Assembly: GCA_030824275.1 (NCBI GenBank)
Contig: JAVBXY010000010.1
Location: 1 to 64,000 of the forward strand
DNA: 64,000 nt
Reading direction: 5' to 3'
Origin: Rhodocyclaceae bacterium
GTDB lineage: Bacteria > Pseudomonadota > Gammaproteobacteria > Burkholderiales > Rhodocyclaceae
The notes under the pieces were generated by a model. That model was not told where the DNA came from. It did not search any database and saw only the letters and a list, made by a program, of their open reading frames with translations. Positions 27,901 to 36,619 of this stretch are shown here, one piece after another (position 1 is the stretch's first letter; every line of letters begins with the position of its first letter). A program made the position numbers and the translations under genes.

Positions 27901-29395
27901 TTGTGACGTTGCGTATGCGCGTGCTAACCCCGCCAGCGCTAAATGTCCGTTCGGTAAGAGTTTGGGTTTTGATGGTGGAGCCGGCGGCGCCATCCCAGAT
28001 GCCGTAAGCGAAATGAACCGTGGTATCCGTAGTGTCTGCCGTAGTAAACATTGCCCCGGTGGCAAAGTTGACCATGTACCCACCATTCGGATGGGTGGAT
28101 ACTGCTGGTGTGACGGTGATCGCTTGGCCTGCGTCATGTAAGACGGAGGATGTATCCGTAGCGAGAGTGAACTTCCACATCTTACCGTTCAGGTCTCCTG
28201 CGTACACAATATCTACGGAACCGTCATTGTTTGTATCGACTGCCGTGGGCGTGGATAGTCCGTTCGGGCTCACGGCCGACCCATCTGCTCCAGCCTTAAT
28301 CGATTTGATTAACTGCCCGGTATCAGCGTTGATGACATAGAGATAGGCAGCATAATTTCCACTGGCGCTGTTGTTGTAGCCGTTGCCAATTATTACTGCG
28401 TCGACGCCACCTACCTTCGCGATGGTAGGTGTGCCGTAGGTGTAACCGAGGTTGATATAGGCATTTGCGGTGGCTGGTGCCGCGTAATTTACTGTGCTTG
28501 GCGTGATCTCCCATAGTACTTTGCTGACCACATCGGCCTCGCTAGTCGCTGTGAGACCGGCGGAGCCAGTAATATTCAGCGCATATAAGCCTTTTCCGCC
28601 TCCGCCAAGCCCTCCCACCAGAATGCGTTTTGTACCAGAAAGGATAGTGGCGACATTGATTTGTCCGTCGACAAAGTAGTCGCGCACATACGGGTTGACT
28701 GAAAGGGTTTTGATTTTGCTCAGCAACATCGACGGAATATATGCCCAGCGTTCGCCCCCCCCCTGAACTGCTCTGGCATCAATGGCGTGAACCATGCCGT
28801 CGTTCGCGCCAACAAAAATGGTGGGGGATGTGCTGTCGCTAACGTAGTAGGGACGTGAATGCACGATATCGCCCAAGGCAGAACTGCGCTGACGAAAGGC
28901 GCCCACATTGTTCTGAATCTCGTTGCTACGATCGCCGCGAATAAAGTTGAGAATGTTTGGGCCAGCGGTTGCGTCGCCAATCAGTGCTTGTTGCGCAGCG
29001 GACAACGCACTTCCGCCGCTCCACCTAAATGCAACCCCCGTGCCAGTATCTTTCATGGTTGCAATGAAACGCTCGGTGTCAAAATTCTGGAGATCGATAT
29101 GTGCTGCGGCTCCTCCTCCCCAAAGTTCAGCCGCGGGGGAGAAGTTTCCGCTTGCGTCAATCTGGTAGGCGTACAAGTTGCCGCTATAAAATTCCTTTTC
29201 GTATTCCGGACGGAAAAGCGTTTCGTTACCTGATTTCAGGTTGTAGTTGCTGACCTCGTTTTGAGCTATATATCCGGTGGGTTGGTTCGCTGGATTGAAT
29301 GCAGCCAAAGCCAGCACAACACGGACGAGTACCACGATAAGAGCCAGGAAGAAGAGGCCTCCCGTCCAGTACACTTTTTTTGTCGGCTTGATCAT
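24908..29395 (-). CDS. pilY1: Type IV pilus tip/biogenesis protein PilY1-like, unusual architecture
   Basis: A secreted pilus-associated adhesin, 1495 residues. I take ATG 29395 (M-I-K-P-T-K-K-V-Y-W) because AAAGG lies about 10 nt upstream. A hydrophobic N-terminal segment acts as signal or anchor. The PilY1 beta-propeller begins early (about residue 175: DIVHSRPYYV, VGANDGMVHAIDA, GGLGGGGKGLYALN, LGYTYGTPTIAKV) and holds a calcium loop DTNNDGSVD near residue 388. The usual large N-terminal vWA-like region is missing. About 850 residues of low-complexity Ig-like beta sequence separate the propeller from the C-terminal family motif GRISWRELV. GC is clearly lower than in the housekeeping genes. 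Confidence 0.9.
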   Translation of the reverse strand: MIKPTKKVYWTGGLFFLALIVVLVRVVLALAAFNPANQPTGYIAQNEVSNYNLKSGNETLFRPEYEKEFYSGNLYAYQIDASGNFSPAAELWGGGAAAHIDLQNFDTERFIATMKDTGTGVAFRWSGGSALSAAQQALIGDATAGPNILNFIRGDRSNEIQNNVGAFRQRSSALGDIVHSRPYYVSDSTSPTIFVGANDGMVHAIDARAVQGGGERWAYIPSMLLSKIKTLSVNPYVRDYFVDGQINVATILSGTKRILVGGLGGGGKGLYALNITGSAGLTATSEADVVSKVLWEITPSTVNYAAPATANAYINLGYTYGTPTIAKVGGVDAVIIGNGYNNSASGNYAAYLYVINADTGQLIKSIKAGADGSAVSPNGLSTPTAVDTNNDGSVDIVYAGDLNGKMWKFTLATDTSSVLHDAGQAITVTPAVSTHPNGGYMVNFATGAMFTTADTTDTTVHFAYGIWDGAAGSTIKTQTLTERTFSAGGVSTRIRNVTTNAMDWATDKGWQVALPAGEKVVGEGSYVANQRYYFTSHNPTISTLITNTTTTVKGENWLMELDYLSGGNKNQPFLDLSADLLLNNSDRILYIATDTYIATDVYTADDILPMGKNIGDVIEAGLVGTTVAAGRVGKYIPHTAGIPVGKYLDIGVMSQPILVQLVTLNDTLFNQSPDVTFPVITSLTAGGRGVSGGHFDVDNYYNGTSSTSGGSKATATITVSSAGQASGIPATLGVISLNGVTVVPSLTISDLINGTDTTANAAKIKSKVTGGFTATVSGSTITITAPEVGSFYNGKAFTIEAGTSQAVSAGTPAVSTLTIGAQPGGVATRIESVTLDGSGNLLVTTPITFAAGTDENTIAATLSTQLNNPTGWSHSVSGNTITFTATTVGGTQKLVNVTSTPVAAVVVATPAVPAERPTGLIKFSGTTTSGSGSPRIDDDISISGNDPSIRLGSISVELDPIYPGNSKTPAQVANYVVTTIGTAGSVKAYVGGNSITSLCAAQTTSTVCLVDTTTYTNGSSIQVGSRSSFSGVSVATVATAGGTAGSPGTPISPAYAAQPTTAAAAAGTPVEGWTDFKPALTALTFSGGVDGTTTVTGSAACTGASGSLDCATKNHVHEYDDKYDRTGINFLDGSAGVHDLIRALGTGSTAQFKVLMQNQYLSPAVRLHIGDPSYVYNVDAGYIDVKKYTTSATLSLASLPTYTLATIGSLALNMPTDAFDQKDWWGGWLGLPADVRVGLHPTQASCVMSSAGTNDGNMIQPVIPPATVTATGNGTKGYNSGTTPATATGARLNGALGLQVISANTLDSEIEMSVPGRPEYGWRLKSSAYHSRLLAEYAIYWHSETPSACYGSSGWTKLGVTDMRPCGASDTTTPAPGTQKCTAISTTNLGTDPKIENFGAGCSTTFTKTGNVETRSTTCSDGKTQTVTKTYNSDGSITIRTQYTPPTIPNGTDPASASDVTITIAADGGRTTSGGDERGLQPRTGRISWRELVRP

Positions 29396-29409
29396 GGTGC
29401 CCATCCTTT

Positions 29410-29973
29410 CTAACAACTCAATACGCTGTAATTTGTTTGTACAAACTTGGTAGCCCCCCGCGCACTAATTCCTCGTGCGGTAACGCGGAAATTGGTTACT
29501 TGGCTGCATCCGGTACTTGTCCGACCACCCACTGCGACGCTGTCGCCGAGCAACTTGACGTTTTGCTCTAGTAACTCGATAAGGTAACGTTGATTCCCCG
29601 ATGTGCTAGAAGCGGCTTCCGTCGAATTGCTATTGCTCCAACTCATCGTCAGCACATCATTGGCGGGAGCTGTTAAACCACTCAAATATCCAACGGGGTA
29701 TAGATGGGGGGTTGCATTTGAATAGGTTGTGAAGCCATCATTTTTATAGTTGGTACTTGTCGCTAGCCAATTTTCCGCCTCGGAAACTGCTGTTTCTGAG
29801 CTGCTCATTGCCGTTGACTCAAATTGCAGATTTCCGGCGAGTTTGAATTGAATGTCGGAAATACTCATCGATGTCGCACCAATGATCATGATCAGAATCA
29901 GAATCATCAAGCTGGTGATTAGGGCTGATCCCTGTTGTGCTGTGCGACGGCGGAATGCAGGCATAGGAGCCAT
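29410..29973 (-). CDS. pilX: Type IV minor pilin assembly protein PilX
   Basis: A 187-residue PilX-type pseudopilin. The N-terminal helix QQGSALITSLMILILIMIIGATSM follows a basic leader (FRRRTAQQG) and lacks Glu5, as usual for PilX. ISDIQFKLAGNLQFESTAMSSSETAVSEAENWL matches the family. Two cysteines, one at the very C terminus (S-V-L-S-C), are likely disulphide-bonded. It lies between pilW and pilY1. Confidence 0.9.
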   Translation of the reverse strand: MAPMPAFRRRTAQQGSALITSLMILILIMIIGATSMSISDIQFKLAGNLQFESTAMSSSETAVSEAENWLATSTNYKNDGFTTYSNATPHLYPVGYLSGLTAPANDVLTMSWSNSNSTEAASSTSGNQRYLIELLEQNVKLLGDSVAVGGRTSTGCSQVTNFRVTARGISARGATKFVQTNYSVLSC

Positions 29974-29985
29974 TATTGGATGGCC

Positions 29986-31020
29986 TCAGTTGCGAAGATG
30001 GATGAGGGCAGAGCGCAAGTTTCGACGGAAGCCATCGTTCACTACATAGCTCACGTCGCCCATGTTGTAGGTGTTTGTATTGGTGTAGCCAGGTTCTACG
30101 GTGGAGGACCGCGCAAGTATCCAGATCCGTACCGAACTGACGTCGTCCCATTCTGTGGCGGCAGTATCGACTGAGGAGCCATCAATGCTGTTGGCGTTGT
30201 AGTAACGGGTGTTCAGGTCAGTGGTGGAGCGCCCGTATTGCACTTGAAAATGTTCGATGCCATTGGCTATGAGATCGGACGTCACTGATCCATTGGTTTG
30301 CAGTGTTGCACGCCACAACGCCGGAAGTGTCGCATCATCGGTGGATGGGCCAATGTAGTAAACAAAGTTCTGGAGTGCGAAATCGTCTAATCCCGAGCGC
30401 GGTGTGCCGGCAAGGCATGGGACATTGTTGAATGGTGCGGCGTAGGTTGAAATAGGCGATGCGCAAGCAGTAGAAGGTATTCCACGAAATATTTCGCCCG
30501 CATTGTAGGTGGAGCGGAAATACAAAGTATTGGCCGCTAGTGTCGAAACCGGAATGCTGTCAACTTTGCGAATGACCAAGATATCGCCCCGCAGATAATT
30601 GCCAGCGGGAATGCAATTGCCGACGCCAGAAAATGGATTGCTGTCGTTAGATCCCCATATCCCTTGTCTCAAATTGGATACAAAACTTCCGGCCGTTGCG
30701 CCGGAGGAAAGGCATTCGCCAGTGATTGGTGTGATCGTTGTTGTCGGTGCTATTGGCTCGGCCCAGCTGTTTCCGCGAAATCCAGCTTGGCGTAGATCAT
30801 TTTGAATTGTGGCAAGAGCGTATCGCCCATCGAATTCAATTTCCGAAGTTCGTCGATTACTGCTGGCACCTGTCCAACTGGCTGCTAGCATTCCCAGCAA
30901 AGCAACAATAATCACAAGCCCGATAGTCATGGCAATCATGACTTCGATCAAGCTAAAGCCACGACAATTTTGCGTAGTGCCTGGCATGTCGGCGTAAGCT
31001 TTGAAAACGGCGGTTGTCAT
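29986..31020 (-). CDS. pilW: Type IV minor pilin PilW
   Basis: A 344-residue PilW-type protein with prepilin motif RGFSLIEVMIAMTIGLVIIVALLGM (Glu5 present), followed by SEIEFDGRYALATIQNDLRQAGFRG, characteristic of PilW. The large C-terminal beta domain has several cysteines. A two-base spacer separates it from pilV, so the two are co-transcribed. Confidence 0.93.
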   Translation of the reverse strand: MTTAVFKAYADMPGTTQNCRGFSLIEVMIAMTIGLVIIVALLGMLAASWTGASSNRRTSEIEFDGRYALATIQNDLRQAGFRGNSWAEPIAPTTTITPITGECLSSGATAGSFVSNLRQGIWGSNDSNPFSGVGNCIPAGNYLRGDILVIRKVDSIPVSTLAANTLYFRSTYNAGEIFRGIPSTACASPISTYAAPFNNVPCLAGTPRSGLDDFALQNFVYYIGPSTDDATLPALWRATLQTNGSVTSDLIANGIEHFQVQYGRSTTDLNTRYYNANSIDGSSVDTAATEWDDVSSVRIWILARSSTVEPGYTNTNTYNMGDVSYVVNDGFRRNLRSALIHLRN

Positions 31021-31022
31021 AT

Positions 31023-31553
31023 TTACTGAAGAACAGTCCGTGTCAAAGTATACGAATCCGCAATCCCCGCAATGTTTGCGTCGGTTGTCTTGGTACGGCG
31101 ATCAATCCAGCTGATAACGATCCGGTAGGTGCTTGGATTGCCAGTAACGGTCTGGGTTATGGACCATGTACTTTGTGGTAGTGATGAGGCAACCGTATTG
31201 GCCCACTGTGATACGTCATAAGCGGCAAGTTGGGTCTGGGTACAAGCGCCTGTTTCACAGGTTTGATCTAGAGCAGGAGCTGTGTTGGTTGACGCAACGG
31301 CATATGATCCAGCGATGGCGGCAGTTGCATTCCCTTCTATTCGCTCGGCAATGTCCTGCGCTAAAAAAACCGCATGACTACGAAAAACTCCACCCTGCCC
31401 CAGCCGCATTGCTGCTAGTTGTAAGCCGGCTGTGCCAAATAGTGCAATGGCGATAATGATGATGGCGACTAGAACCTCGATCAACGAGAATCCTTGCTGA
31501 TTCAGAGGCGGCGATGAACGCAAACCGGATATATTTTTCATAGCTGTGTTCAT
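31023..31553 (-). CDS. pilV: Type IV minor pilin PilV
   Basis: A 176-residue minor pilin starting at ATG 31553, in an ATGA overlap with fimT. The prepilin motif is QQGFSLIEVLVAIIIIAIALFGTAGLQLAAMRLG, followed by HAVFLAQDIAERIEGN, the usual PilV signature. A C-terminal immunoglobulin-like domain ends TLTRTVLQ. Confidence 0.92.
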   Translation of the reverse strand: MNTAMKNISGLRSSPPLNQQGFSLIEVLVAIIIIAIALFGTAGLQLAAMRLGQGGVFRSHAVFLAQDIAERIEGNATAAIAGSYAVASTNTAPALDQTCETGACTQTQLAAYDVSQWANTVASSLPQSTWSITQTVTGNPSTYRIVISWIDRRTKTTDANIAGIADSYTLTRTVLQ

Positions 31554-32062
31554 TGACTGGAAACGCGTCCTGATGCAGCGATAGTGATCACGCGTTGCGC
31601 AGCCCCTGTCCATGTGCCATTCAGCGTTAGCGTAGAGGCCACGCCACTGCCGTTTGGATTGAAGCGAACAAAGGCTGCCGTCCCTGTCAGCGTCAATTTG
31701 CTATCAAGTGCAGGCCGTCTATTGATGATCGCGTCGGCATCGCAGAGATCATCGCTATTCTCATCGGCACATACCAGCCAACCGTTTTGCCAGTTTGTAC
31801 CAGTACCACATGCATCGCCTGCGGTATTTCTAACGCAAACCAGAGTCCGGCGATTTCGCTTGATTGCCTCGGCACGCGCCTGATTCAAGTCGCTGGTTAG
31901 CAACGTAATTGCAGAGGAACGGCGTGTGCTATTGAAAAAATCCGAAAAGGAAGGAAGTGCGATGCCAAACAATATTGCCAATATTGCCAAGACGATTAGT
32001 ACCTCGACAAGGGTAAAGCCCTTGGCTGGCACATAAGCAAGAGAGAGATTGGCGGAGCGCAT
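31550..32062 (-). CDS. fimT: Type IV minor pilin FimT/GspH-like
   Basis: A 170-residue pilin-like protein that I start at ATG 32062 (M-R-S-A-N-L-S-L-A-Y). The motif AKGFTLVEVLIVLAILAILFGIALPSF has Glu5. It is followed by TLLTSDLNQARAEAIKRNRRTLVCV, typical of FimT/GspH, and a cysteine pair in the C-terminal domain. First gene of the minor-pilin operon; a perfect palindrome lies 12 nt upstream. Confidence 0.92.
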   Translation of the reverse strand: MRSANLSLAYVPAKGFTLVEVLIVLAILAILFGIALPSFSDFFNSTRRSSAITLLTSDLNQARAEAIKRNRRTLVCVRNTAGDACGTGTNWQNGWLVCADENSDDLCDADAIINRRPALDSKLTLTGTAAFVRFNPNGSGVASTLTLNGTWTGAAQRVITIAASGRVSSQ

Positions 32063-32073
32063 CTGGGTGAGGA

Positions 32074-32091
32074 GGATCAATAGATTGATCC
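32074..32091. promoter_or_regulatory. Perfect 18-bp palindrome before fimT
   Basis: GGATCAATAGATTGATCC is fully self-complementary in 8-bp arms around a 2-bp centre. It lies 12 nt before the fimT ATG in the 117-135 bp spacer that heads the pilus operon. It could be an operator or an mRNA hairpin near the ribosome site. Confidence 0.45.
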
Positions 32092-32173
32092 GCAGAATAG
32101 ATGCTCAGGATAGGATGTATGAATTTCAGCCGACAGGTGGCATTTTTGGGGCGATGAATGTCCGATGATCCTT

Positions 32174-32197
32174 CACCGTCCCGCCAGCGCCGACTTT
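32174..32197 (-). repeat. Dispersed 24-bp repeat, copy 8 (directly after the second mshQ stop)
   Basis: 21 of 24 matches. On the minus strand the repeat begins at the base immediately after the TGA stop at 32198-32200. Intergenic, at the boundary with the low-GC pilus operon. Confidence 0.82.
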
Positions 32198-35100
32198 TCA
32201 GTAGCGCTCGCGCAGGTAGATGAAGGGTGACTTCGGCGAGCCGAATCTGACCCTTGCGGCGGGAATCTTGTCGTAGGCCGTACCGCACCAGTTGCTGGCG
32301 AGATAGCCCAGGCTGGCACTGGTCGTTGCGTTGGGGCCGTTGCTCCAGCCGGAAAGACAGGCATCGGTGGCGGTCGTCGCACCGGAAAGATTGAGTGCGA
32401 TATCGAGACTGCCGACCTTGGCGGGCTTGGCGAGAATGATGTCCCAGATTCCCGTGCTGCCTGAACGTGCCTGGACGGCGGTGACACTGGAGCCGATATC
32501 CGCCGGGCTGCGACTCCCCAGGGCGACCGACCCGACTGGAATGGCGGTGCAGCTGTCGGCGGTGTTGACGGTCCAGCGGTCGCTGCCAAGGAAGTATTCG
32601 AGCTGTACGGGAACGCGGATTTGCAGCAGTTCGGAGCCGTAGGCATTGAGCAGGCGCAGGCGGCCGTAGCGCAGACTCAGCGGGCTGCCGGTCAGTTTCT
32701 TGTAGGTGCAGCCGGTACACGTGCCGGTCGCTGCCGGCTCCATTTCCGCCGACAGTATCCGTGGGCTGGTGCTGACGTCGGTGTCGGTGACAGTGAGGCC
32801 GATGTCGAGCGAGGCGAAAGGCCCCCAGGCGGTACCGGTCGGTGTGGCCGGGCGCTGGATGGCTGCGTTCAGCGGAGGTGCGACGCCGAGGGTATAGACG
32901 CCGTTGGTCCAACTGCCGGTCACGGCCGGGTAGCTGCCGGCGCTATAGGCCACCACCGGGCTGGTGCCGGTGCGGTTGGTGCCGTCATCGGCATTTTCCA
33001 GACCAAAGGTGACCGTGCCCTTGCCCCAGGTCGTGCCGCTGTAGTTTTTGGTGACGCCTCCGGTCAGGTTGCGTGCCTCCACCACGTCGGCCTTGGTGCT
33101 GTCATCGGTGCGCCGGATCGAGATCGGTTCTCCGAAATAAGTGAAGCTGCCGGCTGCGCAAGCGTTGGCGACTTGCCCGACCACCACGAAATGATTGGGG
33201 ACGAAACGTCCGAGCGGGCCGATGGCGGGGGCACCGAACATGCAGCCGTATTTTCCGCTGGCATTGGCCGTGTTGGGGGTGAGGATGTCCGAGGTGCATT
33301 CGGGATTGCTCTTGCTCGAATCGACCTCGGCGAAGCCGTCATCGTAGATGGCGTACTGGGCGAAGCTGAAATTGCCGACCTCGGAATAGGTCAGCGAGGA
33401 ATTGGTGACTACGCCGGTGCCGGACGGTGCCGCTGAGAATGCCGTGCCGCCCACCGTGCCGGTATTGGCCAGCGTGGTCGTGACGTAGCCGCTGCTGAGG
33501 TTCAGCTTGGGGCTGCCGTCATAGCCGGGGAGAGATGTGACGGTGATCGAGAAGGGATCATTGCCGGCGCGGAACACGGGGGTGCCGCTGCTGGTGGTCT
33601 GGGTGGCCGTCGAGGTAATGGTGAACGCGGTGGGGCGGATGGCGAAATTGTCGGTGGAGCAGGAGGTCCCGGCTCCCGAGATGATGCGGATGCGGGCGTT
33701 GCGCACGGCATTCGCGTAATTGAAGCCGAAGCTTTTGATCTGCGATCCCGTGAAGCTGGAGGGCACTGTGGTGGTGGAATTCGACAGTGAGGTGAAGGTG
33801 CTGCATGTGCCGCTGCTGGCGTTCACGATCTCCACCTTGCTGACGGTCTGGCTGGAGCCGCTGAGATTGCGGATGTCCAGATTGAAGGCGGTACCCGACA
33901 GCTTGGTGAATATCGGCGTGTAGGCAGCCGCACCGGTTTCCACGGCGTCGAAGGTACAGGTGGCGAAATTCAAGTCGCAGATTTCCGTCGTACCGTTGAA
34001 GCAGCGCGTGGCGTTGGCGGTGGTCGGTGAGGTGGCGCTGCCGCCGAGGGTGACTGTGCTGGTAGATGTGCGGGTCAGCGTCACCGTGGTTTCACCGCCG
34101 CTGAAGGTGACCGGGTCGGCGGACCAGGTTCCGCCGGTGGTGGTCAGGTCCACCGTCACACTACCGAGATAGAGTGAAGTGCAGCCAGTGTCAGCACAGG
34201 CCTTGATCGTCACCTCGGCCGGGTTGCTGCTGCCAGTACAGGCATTGCCGCCGTGTTCGATGCGGATGTGATGGAGCGAGGGCACGACCATGTTTTGGGT
34301 CGTGCAGACCTTGAGGCCGTCGATTTCGTGGGTATTGGTCGAGCCGCCGGTGGAGCCGGTGATCGAGAGCAGCCAGGCGGTGGGCACGGCATCCTGGCTG
34401 TTTCCCGCGTCCTTGACGTCGAAGGCGGTACAGCCAGTGGTGACGCCGATGGGGCAGCCGAGCAGTGTGGTGTAGGACGTACCGCCGCCGCCGGTGGTAT
34501 CGCGCTCGACAGCCACGTAGGCATGCACGCTGTCGGTGTGGTCGAGGGAAATCCGGTAGCGATGGGGGCGGGTGCCGGTTGTGCCGTCCACCGTCGGGCT
34601 CAGCGTGCTGGTACCGGTGAGGAAGCGGTAACCCGACATGCCGGAGCCGGAGCCGCGCACGGAGACGGATTGAGCTACCCGGCTGGCCGAACCGCCATAG
34701 CGGCCTTCCGTGGCTGCCGAATAGTTGCCGAATTCGTCGAGGGCTACGCCCAGCCAGCCGCCGGCAAAGCCCGGGCAGCCGCCCGTGGTGGTGCAGTCGG
34801 AGCCCGGATTGCTTTTCTGGGCGTAACCGAGGGAGCCGCCGAAGGCACCGGCCACCGGCGGTATGGCCGCGTTGGAGAGAATCACCGCCATGCCGTCACC
34901 GCCAGTACCGCCGCTGGCGTAGTGGTCGAACTCGACGGTGACGCTGTTGCCCGCGCCGGGGAAGGTGCGTTGCAAGGTGGCCCAGGTGGCGACACCGGTA
35001 GAGGTGTCGGTCAGGCGCAGGCGATTGCCGGAAATGACCGGCGTATAGCTGCCGGTCTGCTTGCCGACGGACCAGTTGGTGCCCGGTGCGCCATCGCTGC

Positions 35101-36502
35101 GATTGAAGTTGTCCGTGTAACAAGTGTTGTCGGCCGGGCGCAGCGCCAGTATCTGGGTCGCGCCGAAATCGGCCGTCGCGCTGGCGGTGGCGGTGAGCGC
35201 GGCCACGCTGGCGGCGGTGGCTTGGGCCATGTAGTTCATTTCCAGCGAGATGCCGCTGGCGTTACTCACGGTGCGCGAGGCGACGTCGGCGGCCTCGGTC
35301 ATGCTGCCGGGCGGTGCCCAGGTGCCGGCGCTGGCGTAGGCATGGGTGCTGACCAGCATGGTGCTGGCGACGGTGGTGGTGATCGTCGGCGTCGCATGGG
35401 AGGTGCTGCTACCCGTGGCCTGGGCGGCCTGGGCATTGATGGTGCCGGCGCTGGCGTCGACGCCGCTGTAGGCCGAGATGGCGCCGGCCAGATCACGGGC
35501 CCCACCGGAGAAGGTCCAGGTGTAGGAGGCCGGTTCGCTGGCGCCGGCGGCCAGCCAGTAGGTGGAGAGCTTGCTGGTGTTGGTGTTGGACTGGGTCTGG
35601 CTATTGACCAGGGTCCAGCCCGAGGGAGGGGTGATGGTCGCGGCGCTGGAACTGGCGGCGATGGAGGCGATCAACACGTCGCCGTCTGCGGTACCGGTAG
35701 GCTTGGTGATGGTCAGCGAGGTGGGCGGTGCCGGGCGCACGGCGAAGAGGACGCCGTGGTTGTAGTTGTTGCCGCCGCCGGACAGGTCCATGTTGGTGTA
35801 AGGACCCATGGTGGCGGGGGTGGCGATGCGGCTGTAGTTCATGGAAATCGCCGCGTCATTGCCACTGGCGTCCGAGGTGTCATAGAGCTGGGTGAAGGCG
35901 GCATCCTGCGTCGTCGTGCGGTCGTTGGCGACGAAGATGGCGAGCATCAGCATCGAGTTGGGCTGCGTGATGGCCTGGGTGCCTGTCTTGACGAAGCCAT
36001 CGTTGGCGACGACCCAATTGGCGGAGGTCAGCGGATAGGTTTCCAGTGGCTGGGCGGTATCCACATTGGTGAAGCGTGTGATCCGGGCCAGCAAGTGGTT
36101 GCAGGTGCCGGATTGGGTCACGGTGCTGGTATCCGAACCAGTGGCGGAGCGCCAGAAGAGGAAAACCTTGTAGCTCTGGCCGGCGACGCTGTCGGACATC
36201 AAGGTGTTCCAGCCGGTCATGGTGACGGTGGCGCCATCGTTGCGGGCGATCACCTGGGCGACGAGCAGGTCGCCGACACTGCCGCTCGGGATGGCGGGAG
36301 AAGTACTGCCGCAACTGGTCAGCTCCGATGTGGCGCCGTAGGTGGGGGTTGTGATGGTGCTGTTGGCCACCGCCGCCGAGGCGGCCGAACGGTAGGCGAC
36401 TTGGGCGAAGGCGACGAGGGGGAACAGGGCGATTGCGCCAAGAAGAACCCCGAAGCCGGCAAGGGCGCGGAGGGAGAAACTGGATCGGATGCGGGGTGAC
36501 AC
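32198..36502 (-). CDS. mshQ: MshQ-like surface protein with lectin-like and DUF6701 domains
   Basis: A very large secreted protein (1434 residues). GTG 36502 has AAGGAG 6-7 nt upstream and starts a signal peptide ending FPLVAFA; an ATG at 36535 would lack this. Two related modules (about 60-250 and 265-460; GDLLVAQVIARND / GDVLIASIAASS) precede a legume-lectin-like domain (about 460-730, CYTDNFNRSDGAPG, GGDGMAVILSN, GWLGVALDEFGNY). A DUF6701 region follows and ends PFIYLRERY. MSHA MshQ proteins share this plan. Its last 150 residues closely resemble those of the upstream neighbour, so the two are tandem paralogues. The presumed role is a pilus-associated surface adhesin. Confidence 0.85.
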   Translation of the reverse strand: MSPRIRSSFSLRALAGFGVLLGAIALFPLVAFAQVAYRSAASAAVANSTITTPTYGATSELTSCGSTSPAIPSGSVGDLLVAQVIARNDGATVTMTGWNTLMSDSVAGQSYKVFLFWRSATGSDTSTVTQSGTCNHLLARITRFTNVDTAQPLETYPLTSANWVVANDGFVKTGTQAITQPNSMLMLAIFVANDRTTTQDAAFTQLYDTSDASGNDAAISMNYSRIATPATMGPYTNMDLSGGGNNYNHGVLFAVRPAPPTSLTITKPTGTADGDVLIASIAASSSAATITPPSGWTLVNSQTQSNTNTSKLSTYWLAAGASEPASYTWTFSGGARDLAGAISAYSGVDASAGTINAQAAQATGSSTSHATPTITTTVASTMLVSTHAYASAGTWAPPGSMTEAADVASRTVSNASGISLEMNYMAQATAASVAALTATASATADFGATQILALRPADNTCYTDNFNRSDGAPGTNWSVGKQTGSYTPVISGNRLRLTDTSTGVATWATLQRTFPGAGNSVTVEFDHYASGGTGGDGMAVILSNAAIPPVAGAFGGSLGYAQKSNPGSDCTTTGGCPGFAGGWLGVALDEFGNYSAATEGRYGGSASRVAQSVSVRGSGSGMSGYRFLTGTSTLSPTVDGTTGTRPHRYRISLDHTDSVHAYVAVERDTTGGGGTSYTTLLGCPIGVTTGCTAFDVKDAGNSQDAVPTAWLLSITGSTGGSTNTHEIDGLKVCTTQNMVVPSLHHIRIEHGGNACTGSSNPAEVTIKACADTGCTSLYLGSVTVDLTTTGGTWSADPVTFSGGETTVTLTRTSTSTVTLGGSATSPTTANATRCFNGTTEICDLNFATCTFDAVETGAAAYTPIFTKLSGTAFNLDIRNLSGSSQTVSKVEIVNASSGTCSTFTSLSNSTTTVPSSFTGSQIKSFGFNYANAVRNARIRIISGAGTSCSTDNFAIRPTAFTITSTATQTTSSGTPVFRAGNDPFSITVTSLPGYDGSPKLNLSSGYVTTTLANTGTVGGTAFSAAPSGTGVVTNSSLTYSEVGNFSFAQYAIYDDGFAEVDSSKSNPECTSDILTPNTANASGKYGCMFGAPAIGPLGRFVPNHFVVVGQVANACAAGSFTYFGEPISIRRTDDSTKADVVEARNLTGGVTKNYSGTTWGKGTVTFGLENADDGTNRTGTSPVVAYSAGSYPAVTGSWTNGVYTLGVAPPLNAAIQRPATPTGTAWGPFASLDIGLTVTDTDVSTSPRILSAEMEPAATGTCTGCTYKKLTGSPLSLRYGRLRLLNAYGSELLQIRVPVQLEYFLGSDRWTVNTADSCTAIPVGSVALGSRSPADIGSSVTAVQARSGSTGIWDIILAKPAKVGSLDIALNLSGATTATDACLSGWSNGPNATTSASLGYLASNWCGTAYDKIPAARVRFGSPKSPFIYLRERY

Positions 36503-36583
36503 ATTGGACTCCTTGGGGTTGTTCCAACATCTCACGGATGTTTGTTGTTTTCCTCAATGTACTCCCAGCGGCCAAGCTGGGGA

Positions 36584-36607
36584 AAAGTCGGCGCTGGCGG
36601 GACGGCG
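36584..36607 (+). repeat. Dispersed 24-bp repeat, copy 9 (between the two mshQ genes)
   Basis: 22 of 24 matches. Intergenic, 12 nt past the stop of the upstream mshQ-like gene and in opposite orientation to it. Confidence 0.85.
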
Positions 36608-36619
36608 ACTGGGCCTGGG

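Noticed and set aside
34253-36499. Long plus-strand open frame (748 codons) opposite the second mshQ gene
   Set aside because: A glycine/alanine-rich antisense shadow of a GC-rich gene; no domain, no ribosome site, and the minus-strand protein has clear domains.
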